Source: Candidatus Yanofskybacteria bacterium RIFCSPHIGHO2_01_FULL_44_22 (lineage in GTDB: Bacteria > Patescibacteriota > Minisyncoccia > 2-02-FULL-40-12 > GWA2-44-9). From it: a DNA stretch of 10,824 nucleotides. The position numbers and the translations under genes were made by a program. The DNA lies in contig MGJJ01000007.1 in the NCBI GenBank assembly GCA_001794205.1, positions 1 to 10,824 of the forward strand, written 5' to 3'. Of this stretch, positions 1-7,030 are shown piece after piece; position 1 is the first letter of the stretch; every line of letters starts with the position of its first letter. The notes beneath the pieces were generated by a model, which saw only the letters and a list, made by a program, of their open reading frames with translations, had not been told where the DNA came from and made no database searches.

Positions 1-44
1 AATCGTTTTTAATTTAACATATAACCAGTACTCAAATCAGGTTT

Positions 45-50
45 AGGAGG
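45..50 (+). promoter_or_regulatory. Strong Shine-Dalgarno site
   Basis: AGGAGG lies 5 nt before the ATG at 56, a full match to the anti-Shine-Dalgarno core. It fixes the start of the 99-aa gene. It stands out because most later genes in the window have weak or no such site. A TATAAC box at 20-25 could be a -10 element, but its -35 region would fall outside the window. Confidence 0.85.
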
Positions 51-55
51 TAAAA

Positions 56-355
56 ATGCCCATTGAAATTAAGGACAATAGATCTCTTTTCAATAGTGAC
101 CCCAATCATAAAGCCCCCTATCATATATGCGATAAAAAACCTTCGTTTTATCGACTTATTAGATATCAATATAAGGAGATCCATCTTTCACATTTTTCTT
201 TTGCCTGGCGTGTAATGACTGATTTTGGCAGTTTTCTTTTACCGGATATTTCTAATTGCCCTTACTGCGGGATTGATTTGGAAAAAGAATACCAGGCGAA
301 GATAAATCTTCCCCCCAAACAAGACAACAACAAAGGAGAAAAAACATGTGGGTGA
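56..355 (+). CDS. Small hypothetical protein with one CPYC zinc-knuckle motif
   Basis: A 99-aa protein that I do not recognise as a named family. It is soluble by inspection, with no signal peptide or membrane segment. The only clear motif is NCPYCG at residues 67-72 (C68, C71), the usual look of half a zinc ribbon. A second CxxC pair is absent; H23 and C25 are possible extra ligands but this is speculative. The C-terminus is polar and rich in Lys, Gln and Asn. The start is well supported by AGGAGG 5 nt upstream. The end overlaps the next start by 10 nt, so the two are probably co-translated. The terminator at 446 closes the pair, so this unit is separate from the murJ-lepA operon. The strong ribosome site and the codon-tight overlap argue that it is a real gene; its function is unknown. 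Confidence 0.75.
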   Translation: MPIEIKDNRSLFNSDPNHKAPYHICDKKPSFYRLIRYQYKEIHLSHFSFAWRVMTDFGSFLLPDISNCPYCGIDLEKEYQAKINLPPKQDNNKGEKTCG

Positions 356-432
356 TTGTCTTGGCGGCTATTAACTTGTTCTATCTGGTGTTGTTCTTTT
401 TTATTCGGGGGGTTGGCTTGAATGACAACTAA
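346..432 (+). CDS. 28-aa single-pass membrane micro-protein
   Basis: ATG at 346 opens a 28-codon frame ending in TAA at 430-432. It has a Shine-Dalgarno GGAG at 335-338, 7 nt upstream. The product is almost entirely one hydrophobic helix (residues 2-20, rich in Ile, Val, Leu and Phe), followed by an Arg and a short polar tail ending in Asn-Asp-Asn. It overlaps the 99-aa gene by 10 nt, which suggests translational coupling, and an intrinsic terminator starts 13 nt after its stop. It is too short for standard gene callers. Good ribosome site, coupling and terminator placement support it. Its role is unknown: a small membrane regulator and a membrane-active peptide are both possible. Confidence 0.65.
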   Translation: MWVIVLAAINLFYLVLFFFIRGVGLNDN

Positions 433-445
433 ACCGCGTCTCGTC

Positions 446-481
446 AAAGGCTTCGGAACATTTCGGGGCCTTTTCTTTTTT
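446..481 (+). terminator. Rho-independent terminator of the small two-gene unit
   Basis: An 11-bp stem pairs 446-456 with 463-473, including three G-T pairs, around a 6-nt AACATT loop. A T-rich tract runs to 481 (four T, C, then seven T). It lies 13 nt after the micro-protein stop. Confidence 0.88.
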
Positions 482-597
482 AAAAATTAATCCGCTCCAC
501 CCCCCCCTCCCCATTTCCTTGCCCCTTCCTCGCCTTATTCGTTTGACCTTTCTCGCTCAAGCATCAGCTACTTACACAATCAACCGGCGGAGGATGT
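482..597. other. Gene-free stretch with strand-biased pyrimidine tract
   Basis: No credible gene is seen on either strand between the terminator at 481 and the promoter at 800. Positions 491-540 are almost all C and T on the plus strand, including a run of eight C at 500-507. A purine-rich GGGGCGGGGG stretch at 749-758, before the DUF4012 promoter, partly mirrors it (CGCTCC at 493-498 against GGAGCG at 760-765). Scattered shorter blocks between also match in inverted order, for example AAGCATC at 559-565 and GATGCTT at 728-734. This suggests a decayed larger inverted repeat around the palindrome at 628-671. Confidence 0.5.
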
Positions 598-701
598 GCC
601 GTCTTTTTGAATAAGTTCTCGCAGGCCAGGATAAACAAGGGATTTCTTGCAAGAAATCCCTTGTTTATCCTAAACGGCCGAGCAGATTGAAAAAAGACGG
701 C
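598..701. repeat. Nested inverted repeat around a perfect 44-bp palindrome
   Basis: Positions 628-671 are a perfect palindrome, two 22-bp arms with no spacer, AGGATAAACAAGGGATTTCT being the first 20 bases of the left arm. A second perfect pair of 11-bp arms (598-608 GCCGTCTTTTT and 691-701) is placed exactly symmetrically around the same centre at 649.5. The 19-bp stretches between inner and outer arms pair only partly. It is far longer than an intrinsic terminator and has no adjoining coding sequence. It could be a MITE-like element, a recombination or replication scar, or a structured leader RNA. The mobile class is not established. Confidence 0.85.
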
Positions 702-799
702 GCTCCGAAGCACGGAGGAGGTTGTAGGATGCTTCGAAACATGGAAAAGGGGCGGGGGCGGAGCGCGAGTAGTCCACACGGTGATTTTTTCTTTCGGGT

Positions 800-805
800 T
801 ATAAT
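800..805 (+). promoter_or_regulatory. -10 box of the DUF4012-murJ-lepA operon
   Basis: A perfect TATAAT at 800-805 ends 6 nt before the ATG at 812, so transcription would begin at or next to the A of the start codon, giving a leaderless mRNA. No good -35 hexamer is seen 16-18 nt upstream, so the call rests on the -10 box and its position. Confidence 0.55.
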
Positions 806-811
806 TTATGT

Positions 812-3397
812 ATGCCCCCATTGAGAAAAAAGATTTTAGGGGCAATGTTTGATGTAAGGCCGGTAAGCGAAACCGGCCGTGTTGATTTTGACAAAATTTC
901 CGCGCTGCCATCAACGGTGGAATTGCGGAAAAGAGGAATTTCAAGCGAATTGTGGATAGATGCCGATGGAATGCATGAACGGGGCGTGGTGATGACCGCC
1001 GTGGCGCCGCTTACGGAAACAGCAGTGGACAAAGAACAAAATCCCGCCAAAGAACTGGAATATTTTTTGAAAACCGATTTAAATCCGCGCGAGGAAATTA
1101 TTTCTTTAGGCGGCCAAGTGGTCAGCTCGCGCAACTTAAAGCCGCGGCGCGGGCTTTCTATTGAACGTGTTTTAAGCGGGCCTAAACCTGAATTAATGGT
1201 CTTAACGACACCCGATGTCGTTAAGACGACATCGGGTGTCAGAAAGGCGAACCCGGCCGGCGGGGAAGGTTTTGAAACAATTTTGGCGGAAATAAGAAAG
1301 CCGGTGAGTCCTGACAATAATTCCGGCTTTTTCGGCGAGTTGAAAGAAATCGGCTTGGCTTCGGCCGCCGCCCCGGCGGCCGTGTTGCCGGCCTCGCCGG
1401 AACTTGATTTTTGGACGCGCGACTTTCGAGCGGCGGAGGCGGATAATATTCGGCGCAAAAAATTTGAAATAAAACTGTCGTCACGGTTTGTCACCGGTTT
1501 TTTGGCCGCAGCCGCCGTAATTTTGAGCGGTGTTTATTTCGGCCAGTACGGCTTTAGCGTTAAAAATGAAATTGTCCAAGAGGGGAAAGCGGCCGTTCAA
1601 AGCATTGAAGCCGCCAAAGAAAATTTGAAAAATTTTAATTTTGCTTCGGCCTCCGATAATTTCACGGCAGCCTACGAGGAATTTGCAAAAGCCGGCGAGA
1701 GTCTTAATTTCATGGGCGCTTCCATAAGTTCTTTTATTGCCGAGTTTCCCGGGGCCGGAAAATTTAAATCAGCTAAAAATATCATTGAAGCGGGCAAGCT
1801 GATTGCCAGTTCCGGCAGGCTCATGTCCGACGCGGCCGCAGCCGTTGCCAAAACCGGCGCGATATTGAATCCCGACGGTTCTCCGGGAGCCATCGGCCAG
1901 ATTCTTCGGACGCTTAACGATTCTCTGCCGGCATCGCTTAAAAACATAAAAAAAGCGCGGGCCCTTATGGCGGATATTGATTTAAACAGTCTTCCCGAAG
2001 ACAAAAAATCTTCCGTTCAGGAACTTCAAGCCAAACTTCCCGCCTTCGAAGAAATAATCGGCAACGCTTCGGACTATTCGCAATTTTTAGAAAATCTCGC
2101 GGGAACCAAAGGTGTCAGGAAATATCTGCTGGTATTTCAGAATCCGTCCGAACTCCGACCGACAGGCGGTTTCATCGGAACTTATGCCGTCCTTACTTTT
2201 AAAGACGGCCGGCTGCAGGATTTTTTTGCCGATGACAGTTACAATTTAGACGGACAGCTGAAAGACTTAATCGTGCCGCCGCTTCAGCTTCAGCACATTA
2301 CGCCTAATTGGGGAATGCGAGATGCCAATTGGTTTGTTGATTTTCCCACTTCGGCATCAAAGATTTCATGGTTTTTTAAAAAAGAAGCCGGCTACGAAGT
2401 GGATGGGGTTATCGCCGTAAATCCCCGAATTCTCTCGGAAATTTTAGAAATTGTCGGCCCGATTGAAATGTCCGAATACGGCCTTTCTTTGAACGGTGAA
2501 AATTTGATGACGGCCATCCAGGAAGAAGTTGAATACAATGGCGACCGCACCCAGCCCAAAAAAATCGTCATCGACCTGGCGCCGATTTTTCTTGAAAAAA
2601 TGTATTCCGCCGCTCCGGATAAATGGGCCGAAATATTCAACATTCTGGTGGCGAGTCTCGAGCGCAAGGATATTTTAATGTATTTCCGCGACTTGAAGCT
2701 GCAGGGTTTTTCCAGTGAGAAGGGTTTCAGCGGAGCGGTCAAGCAAACCGACTCCGATTACCTGGCCACGATATTAACCAGCGTGAAAGGTTCCAAAACC
2801 GACGCCGTAATCGACACTTCCATCAAAGACGAAGCGGTTCTTGAGAACGGTAAAATCAAGCACAAGCTTACGATTATTCGCCAACACAACGGCGGCGGCA
2901 CCAAATACGGTTTTTACAACCGGCCGAATCCTTCATACGTAAAAGTGCTGGCGCCGGAAGGAGCCGAATTGTTAAATATCAGCGGCAATGAATATCCCGA
3001 CTATCAACCTCTTCTCAATTACGGCAAATCTGATTTTAAAACCGACGGCGATTTGTTCCGGCTGGAATCAGCGGCCCACTATGAGGCCGACAAATCAACG
3101 GCGATTTTCAGAGAATCGGGTAAAACCGGTTTCGGTTTTTGGATGCTCACGGAGCCGGGAGAAACGAAAGAAATACGGCTTGATTATACGGCTCCGGTCC
3201 GGCTTAAAAACGGAAAATATGAAATATTTTTTCAAAAACAACCGGGTTTGAAAGTCAAAAATTTTGAATTTTCTTTCAGCCCACCGGATGGAGTCGATGT
3301 GCTTGATTCCAGTCCCGCCTTGAACAAAATAGGCGGCAGTTATATATTTAACGGCGCTCTGGAAAAAGATTTTTCAATTGAATTGTTGATGAAATGA
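812..3397 (+). CDS. DUF4012 domain envelope protein
   Basis: An 861-aa membrane-anchored protein. Residues 1-225 are a polar, probably cytoplasmic region of no recognised fold. Residues 227-247 form a single membrane helix. Residues 250-430 are Ala-rich and likely helical. The DUF4012 core begins near 430, with the hallmark NPSELRPTGGFIG at 444-456 and a following WGMRDANWFVDFP stretch. The C-terminal part, to 861, looks like extracellular beta-rich sequence. The family is widespread in CPR bacteria and Gram-positive actinobacteria, is linked by context to cell-surface polysaccharide or envelope biogenesis, and has no settled biochemical activity. The gene overlaps murJ by an ATGA junction, which supports an envelope role. 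The ATG at 812 is chosen because a TATAAT box sits 6 nt before it (leaderless); M12 at 845 is the alternative. Residues 129-145 are encoded by an in-frame palindromic repeat. Confidence 0.85.
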   Translation: MPPLRKKILGAMFDVRPVSETGRVDFDKISALPSTVELRKRGISSELWIDADGMHERGVVMTAVAPLTETAVDKEQNPAKELEYFLKTDLNPREEIISLGGQVVSSRNLKPRRGLSIERVLSGPKPELMVLTTPDVVKTTSGVRKANPAGGEGFETILAEIRKPVSPDNNSGFFGELKEIGLASAAAPAAVLPASPELDFWTRDFRAAEADNIRRKKFEIKLSSRFVTGFLAAAAVILSGVYFGQYGFSVKNEIVQEGKAAVQSIEAAKENLKNFNFASASDNFTAAYEEFAKAGESLNFMGASISSFIAEFPGAGKFKSAKNIIEAGKLIASSGRLMSDAAAAVAKTGAILNPDGSPGAIGQILRTLNDSLPASLKNIKKARALMADIDLNSLPEDKKSSVQELQAKLPAFEEIIGNASDYSQFLENLAGTKGVRKYLLVFQNPSELRPTGGFIGTYAVLTFKDGRLQDFFADDSYNLDGQLKDLIVPPLQLQHITPNWGMRDANWFVDFPTSASKISWFFKKEAGYEVDGVIAVNPRILSEILEIVGPIEMSEYGLSLNGENLMTAIQEEVEYNGDRTQPKKIVIDLAPIFLEKMYSAAPDKWAEIFNILVASLERKDILMYFRDLKLQGFSSEKGFSGAVKQTDSDYLATILTSVKGSKTDAVIDTSIKDEAVLENGKIKHKLTIIRQHNGGGTKYGFYNRPNPSYVKVLAPEGAELLNISGNEYPDYQPLLNYGKSDFKTDGDLFRLESAAHYEADKSTAIFRESGKTGFGFWMLTEPGETKEIRLDYTAPVRLKNGKYEIFFQKQPGLKVKNFEFSFSPPDGVDVLDSSPALNKIGGSYIFNGALEKDFSIELLMK
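1199..1240. repeat. Two overlapping perfect hairpins inside the DUF4012 gene
   Basis: Two mutually exclusive hairpins share a middle strand. Hairpin A has a 12-bp stem (1199-1210 with 1216-1227) and a 5-nt CCCGA loop. Hairpin B has a 15-bp stem (1207-1221 with 1226-1240) and a 4-nt TAAG loop. Both are perfect. They encode LTTPDVVKTTSGV in a poorly conserved-looking linker of the cytoplasmic region. The layout resembles palindromic elements that insert in frame into genes, such as those known from Rickettsia. It could also be a template-switch scar. Confidence 0.85.
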
Positions 3398-4782
3398 AGC
3401 TTTTTAATTTTAAATCCAAGATATTCAAAGCCGGCGCGGCGCTGGCCTTTTTTAGTTTAACCGCCAAAGCGGCCGGTCTTTTGAGGGACCGCATCTTAGC
3501 TTCGCATTTCGGCGCCGGAAGCACTCTTGATATTTATTACAGCGCGTTTAAGATTCCCGATTTGATTTTTAATCTCGTGGTTCTGGGGGCGGTATCTTCC
3601 GCCCTTATTCCGGTTTTCTTGGAGCATTATCGGGTTGACCGGGAAAAAGCGTGGCGGCTGGCCAAGAATTTTTTAAACATATCTTTTGCGGCCGTGTCGG
3701 TTTCGGCGGTAATTGTTTTCGTTTTTGCCGGTCCGCTTTCGGCGGTTATCGCTCCCGGTTTTTCCGGCGCCGCCCGCGAAATTCTGAAGAATCTTTTGAG
3801 AGTCATGCTTTTAAGCTCGCTGATTTTTTCTTTAAGTGCGGTCATGGGTTCGGTTCTGCAGGCGCTGGAAAGGTTTTTGGCTTATTCCCTTGCTCCGATT
3901 TTTTACAACGCGGGAATTATCGTCGGCGCTTTGTATTTTGCGCCCTGGGCCGGTTCCAGGGGCATAGACGAAATTTACGGTTTGGGAGCGGGAGTGGTTT
4001 TTGGCGCCTTACTGCATCTTGCGGTTCAGCTGCCGCCGGCGCTGGCCGCCGGTTTCCGTTTCGGCAAGCTCACGGTGAGTTCTTCAACAAGATTCAGGGC
4101 AAGCCGGTTTGGCGGTTTTTTTGATTTTTACGACGACGGATTTCGAAAAATTTTCCGGCTTTTAATCCCCAGAACTTTGGGTCTTGGCGCGTTCAGTGCC
4201 GGTTCCGCCGTCATCAACGCTCTTGCATCTACCATGGCTGTCGGCAGCATCACGGCTTTTAATTTTGCGAACAATCTTCAGTTTGTGCCGATTTCCGTTC
4301 TGGGTATTTCCGTGGCTACGGTAGTTTTCCCGAAACTTTCTTTTCATGCGGCCGGCAATGAAAAAGATTTTTTTCTCGGTAAATTAAAAAAAGCCTTAAG
4401 ATGGGCGTTTTTGATGGTTGCCCCTCTGGCTTTGGCAATGTTCGTGTTACGGCGGGAAATTATCGGACTCATTTTTACCGGCGGCGCGTTTGGCGGCCGG
4501 AACGCCGAACTGACCGCTTCGGTTTTGGGAATTTTTATGCTCGGAGTAATAGGCCACAGTTTAGTGCCGGTGATGACCAGGGCTTTTTACGCGTTGCAAA
4601 ACACTAAAATTCCGGTCACAATGTCCGTATTGTCCATCTTCCTCAATATTATTCTGGGAAGTTTTTTTACCTTTGTTTTGGGGTGGGGAATAAAGGGCCT
4701 GGCCCTTTCTTTCTCAATTGCCGGGAATTTTAATTTTCTGTTTCTTTATGTTTATTTCAAGAAATTTTTTAGAAAATGGTAG
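3394..4782 (+). CDS. murJ: MurJ-type lipid II flippase (MOP superfamily)
   Basis: A 462-aa polytopic membrane protein that should move lipid II, the peptidoglycan precursor, from the inner to the outer leaflet of the cell membrane. The N-terminal MurJ signature is clear: GLLRDRILASHFGAG at 28-42 followed by YYSAFKIPDLI at 48-58, matching the Arg-rich first helices and the DAFFVAFKLPN-like region of E. coli MurJ. Hydrophobic helices cover nearly the whole chain, about twelve to fourteen in number, and the internal repeat typical of MOP exporters is visible as a second SRG/PRTLGLG-like start near residue 255. The length is a little below the E. coli protein (511 aa). It begins within the stop codon of the DUF4012 gene (ATGA) and its own TAG lies inside the lepA start region, so all three are probably co-translated. 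Nothing in it looks broken. Confidence 0.93.
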   Translation: MKLFNFKSKIFKAGAALAFFSLTAKAAGLLRDRILASHFGAGSTLDIYYSAFKIPDLIFNLVVLGAVSSALIPVFLEHYRVDREKAWRLAKNFLNISFAAVSVSAVIVFVFAGPLSAVIAPGFSGAAREILKNLLRVMLLSSLIFSLSAVMGSVLQALERFLAYSLAPIFYNAGIIVGALYFAPWAGSRGIDEIYGLGAGVVFGALLHLAVQLPPALAAGFRFGKLTVSSSTRFRASRFGGFFDFYDDGFRKIFRLLIPRTLGLGAFSAGSAVINALASTMAVGSITAFNFANNLQFVPISVLGISVATVVFPKLSFHAAGNEKDFFLGKLKKALRWAFLMVAPLALAMFVLRREIIGLIFTGGAFGGRNAELTASVLGIFMLGVIGHSLVPVMTRAFYALQNTKIPVTMSVLSIFLNIILGSFFTFVLGWGIKGLALSFSIAGNFNFLFLYVYFKKFFRKW

Positions 4783-7025
4783 AATCATCTAACATTCGGA
4801 ATTTTTGCATTATCGCGCATATAGACCACGGCAAAAGTACCTTAGCGGACCGGTTTTTGGAATTGACCGGTACGGTTGAAAAAAGAAAAATGCAGGAGCA
4901 GTTTCTGGACCAGATGGAACTTGAGCGGGAACGGGGGATAACGATTAAACTGCAGCCTGTGCGTATGAAATACGCACCGCAGATAAACGCGGACGACACG
5001 CAGACCGACGCGGAAAACCAATTTTTGTATGGGGACATAACATATAAAATACGGGATGCCGTTTTTGAGGTTAAAAAACGTTTAGGATTGGGTCACAAAG
5101 AAAACATTTATCGCAATGCATTGGTGCAAGAATTTAGCGCGAAAGGCTTGCAGTTTGAAACAGAAAAAAGAATAGATATTTTTTATGACGGTAAAAAAAT
5201 CGGTAATTATCAGCCAGATTTTATTATTGAAAATAAAATCATCGTCGAATTAAAAGCGTTGCCGGAATTAGGTCGTCCGCAAATCGAACAACTATGGAGT
5301 TATCTTAAGGGTTCTGTTTATAAATTGGCTCTTCTCGTCAATTTTGGCAACAAAGACCTTGAAATTAAAAGGGTTGTGTATGACAGTGCTCGTTTTCTGC
5401 GAACTTCTGCGTTCAGTCTGCGTGAATCTGCGCAAATTGAGCATTTTGTGCTCAATTTGATTGACACTCCCGGCCATGTGGACTTTACCTATGAAGTTTC
5501 CCGTTCTTTGGCGGCGGTTGAAGGAGCTGTGCTTTTGGTTGACGCTTCCAAGGGAATTCAAGCCCAGACGTTGGCCAATCTGCATTTGGCCCAAGCCCAA
5601 AATCTTACGATTATTCCCGTGGTGAATAAAATAGATTTGCCCAACGCGCGGACGGTCGAAGTTAAAGAGGAATTGTCGCACGTTTTGGGTGTCGCGCCGG
5701 ACGAAATCATTGAAGTCTCGGCCAAAAACGGAACCAACGTGGAGAAAGTACTGGAAAAAATAATCGAAAAAATTCTGCCGCCCAAAAACGACGGAGCAGC
5801 CGCTTTGCGGGCTCTGATTTTTGATTCGGTTTTTGACGCTTATAAGGGCGTAATCGCTTTTGTCCGGATTTTTGACGGTTCAATCAAAAAAGGAGACAAG
5901 ATTGCCGCCGCCGCCATCGGCGCCAAAGCCGAAGTTTTGGAAACTGGTTTTTTTGCTCCGGCCCTTACGGCGTCTTTGGAGCTTTCTGCCGGTGAAATCG
6001 GCTATATCGCCACCGGACTGAAGGACCCGAGCCGAATAAAAGTCGGAGACACGATTACCGCCGAACCGATTACCGGAACATTCAAACCCCTCTCCGGCTA
6101 TAAAGAGCCCAAGCCGATGGTATTTGCGAGTTTTTTCCCCGAAAACAGTGAGGATTACGATTTGCTGAAAGACGCGCTCGGCAAGTTAAAACTTACCGAC
6201 GCTTCTTTGTCGTATGAACCGGAATCTTCGGTCGGTCTCGGCCGCGGTTTCCGCCTCGGTTTTTTGGGGATGCTCCACGTGGAAATAATTTCCGAAAGAT
6301 TGAAAAGAGAGTTCGGACTTTCGCTGATAATATCTTCTCCCTCGGTGGAGTATTTCTTAAAACTTAAGAACGGACAGGAATTGAAAATCCGTTCGGCGGC
6401 GCTGCTACCGGACCCGGCCGGCATCGAATCAATTGCCGAACCGTTCGTATCAATGGAAATTTTGACGCCGGCGGCTTTTGTGGGCAATGTGATGGAATTG
6501 GCGTCTTCGGTAAGAAGCATCTATAAAGCCACCGAGTATCTGGGAAAAGAAACGGCGCTTTTGAAATACGAAATGCCCCTTTCGGAGATAATCACCGATT
6601 TTTACGACAAGCTTAAAAGTGTTTCTTCGGGCTACGCGTCAATGAGTTACGAATTCAGCGATTTCCGCAAAGATGATTTGGTTCGTTTGGATATTTTAAT
6701 TGCCGGCGAAACAGTTGAACCGTTTTCCAAAATCATTCACCGGAAAAACGCTTATCATGAAGGCCGGGCGATGGTCGTGAAACTCAAAGAAACCGTTCCG
6801 CCCCAGTGGTTTGAGGTCGCCATCCAGGCCGCCATCGGCGGGAAAATAATAGCCAGAGAGTCGATAAGAGCCCGCCGCAAAGACGTTACCGGTTATTTGT
6901 ACGGCGGGGATGTTACGCGTAAAATGAAATTGCTGGAAAAACAGAAACGGGGAAAAAAGAAAATGAAAGCCGGCGGGCGGGTCGTTTTACCGCAGGAAGT
7001 TTTTCTAAAAATGTTGAAAAGGTAA
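4776..7025 (+). CDS. lepA: LepA/EF4 GTPase carrying an in-frame GxxExxY domain
   Basis: A 749-aa translational GTPase, ribosome-bound elongation factor 4. G motifs: AHIDHGKS 14-21 (G1), GITI 54-57 (switch I, G2), DTPGH 230-234 (G3), NKID 284-287 (G4), SAK 315-317 (G5). The LepA-specific C-terminal domain is intact, with YGGDVTRKMKLLEKQKRGKK near the end. E. coli LepA is 599 aa; the extra length is one insertion, residues 70-220, between G2 and G3. Removing it restores a loop of normal size (PQI joined to EHFVLNLIDTPGH) and a 598-aa protein. The insertion carries a GxxExxY-family domain with no stop and no Met codon. The start overlaps the murJ end by 7 nt. Domains II-V follow normally. Whether the fusion is an active GTPase is not visible from sequence; no other damage is seen. 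Confidence 0.95.
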   Translation: MVESSNIRNFCIIAHIDHGKSTLADRFLELTGTVEKRKMQEQFLDQMELERERGITIKLQPVRMKYAPQINADDTQTDAENQFLYGDITYKIRDAVFEVKKRLGLGHKENIYRNALVQEFSAKGLQFETEKRIDIFYDGKKIGNYQPDFIIENKIIVELKALPELGRPQIEQLWSYLKGSVYKLALLVNFGNKDLEIKRVVYDSARFLRTSAFSLRESAQIEHFVLNLIDTPGHVDFTYEVSRSLAAVEGAVLLVDASKGIQAQTLANLHLAQAQNLTIIPVVNKIDLPNARTVEVKEELSHVLGVAPDEIIEVSAKNGTNVEKVLEKIIEKILPPKNDGAAALRALIFDSVFDAYKGVIAFVRIFDGSIKKGDKIAAAAIGAKAEVLETGFFAPALTASLELSAGEIGYIATGLKDPSRIKVGDTITAEPITGTFKPLSGYKEPKPMVFASFFPENSEDYDLLKDALGKLKLTDASLSYEPESSVGLGRGFRLGFLGMLHVEIISERLKREFGLSLIISSPSVEYFLKLKNGQELKIRSAALLPDPAGIESIAEPFVSMEILTPAAFVGNVMELASSVRSIYKATEYLGKETALLKYEMPLSEIITDFYDKLKSVSSGYASMSYEFSDFRKDDLVRLDILIAGETVEPFSKIIHRKNAYHEGRAMVVKLKETVPPQWFEVAIQAAIGGKIIARESIRARRKDVTGYLYGGDVTRKMKLLEKQKRGKKKMKAGGRVVLPQEVFLKMLKR
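4961..4975. repeat. Short hairpin beside the left junction
   Basis: GCGTAT-GAA-ATACGC is a perfect 6-bp stem with a 3-nt loop, encoding RMKYA of LepA and ending 2 nt before the left repeat. It may be chance, but the right junction has a hairpin too. Confidence 0.5.
4978..5017 (+). repeat. Left inverted repeat of the GxxExxY element
   Basis: Four CGCAGA/CGCGGA units start at 4978, 4988, 4999 and 5009, so the spacing is 10, 11, 10 bp, about one DNA turn. It matches the reverse complement of the right repeat at 29 of 40 positions, and the units themselves are the conserved parts. Confidence 0.85.
5393..5432 (-). repeat. Right inverted repeat of the GxxExxY element
   Basis: Four TCTGCG units start at 5396, 5406, 5417 and 5427. 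Read inward, the spacing is again 10, 11, 10 bp, an exact mirror of the left end. It encodes the linker LRTSAFSLRESA that leads back into LepA. Confidence 0.85.
5433..5459. repeat. Perfect 11-bp hairpin abutting the right junction
   Basis: CAAATTGAGCA pairs with TGCTCAATTTG around a TTTTG loop. It starts at the first base after the right repeat and lies in LepA sequence (QIEHFVLNL), so it would belong to the original target site. Confidence 0.7.
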
Positions 7026-7030
7026 AATTA

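Larger units (their letters stand above)
4978..5432 (+). mobile_element. GxxExxY element inserted in frame in lepA
   Basis: A 455-bp stretch runs from one inverted repeat to the other, with a net addition of 151 codons. Residues about 84-207 of the fusion form one GxxExxY-family domain (named for its motif; function unknown): GHKENIY at 106-112 is the signature, and PDF (D148) with VELK (E158, K160) is a PD-(D/E)xK-like nuclease pattern. The domain has the usual family length of about 125 aa. It lacks its own ATG; the nearest possible start is TTG at 5025, without a ribosome site. The junctions show a short near-duplication, PQI (69-70 side) and AQI (219-221 side). No intein splice motifs, group I/II intron core or transposase are seen, so how it moves is unknown. 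Confidence 0.85.

Noticed and set aside
564..944. 126-aa minus-strand open frame across the palindrome
   Set aside because: It runs through the nested inverted repeat and into the DUF4012 coding region, with low-complexity composition and no start signal.
799..1494. 231-aa minus-strand open frame opposite the DUF4012 gene start
   Set aside because: It is a shadow of the plus-strand coding frame: no ribosome site, no recognisable domain, and the plus frame continues into a clear DUF4012 domain.
4978..5432. Intein or group I/II intron as explanation of the lepA insert
   Set aside because: There is no Cys/Ser start or His-Asn end block of an intein, and no intron RNA core; the insert is one GxxExxY domain between inverted repeats.
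4978..5432. CRISPR-like array from the regular CGCAGA units
   Set aside because: The units are 6-7 bp with 3-5 bp gaps, far shorter than CRISPR repeats and spacers, and they occur as inverted blocks.
5292..5681. 129-aa minus-strand open frame opposite lepA
   Set aside because: It crosses the right end of the insertion and the conserved G3 and G4 coding region; no domain or ribosome site is seen.
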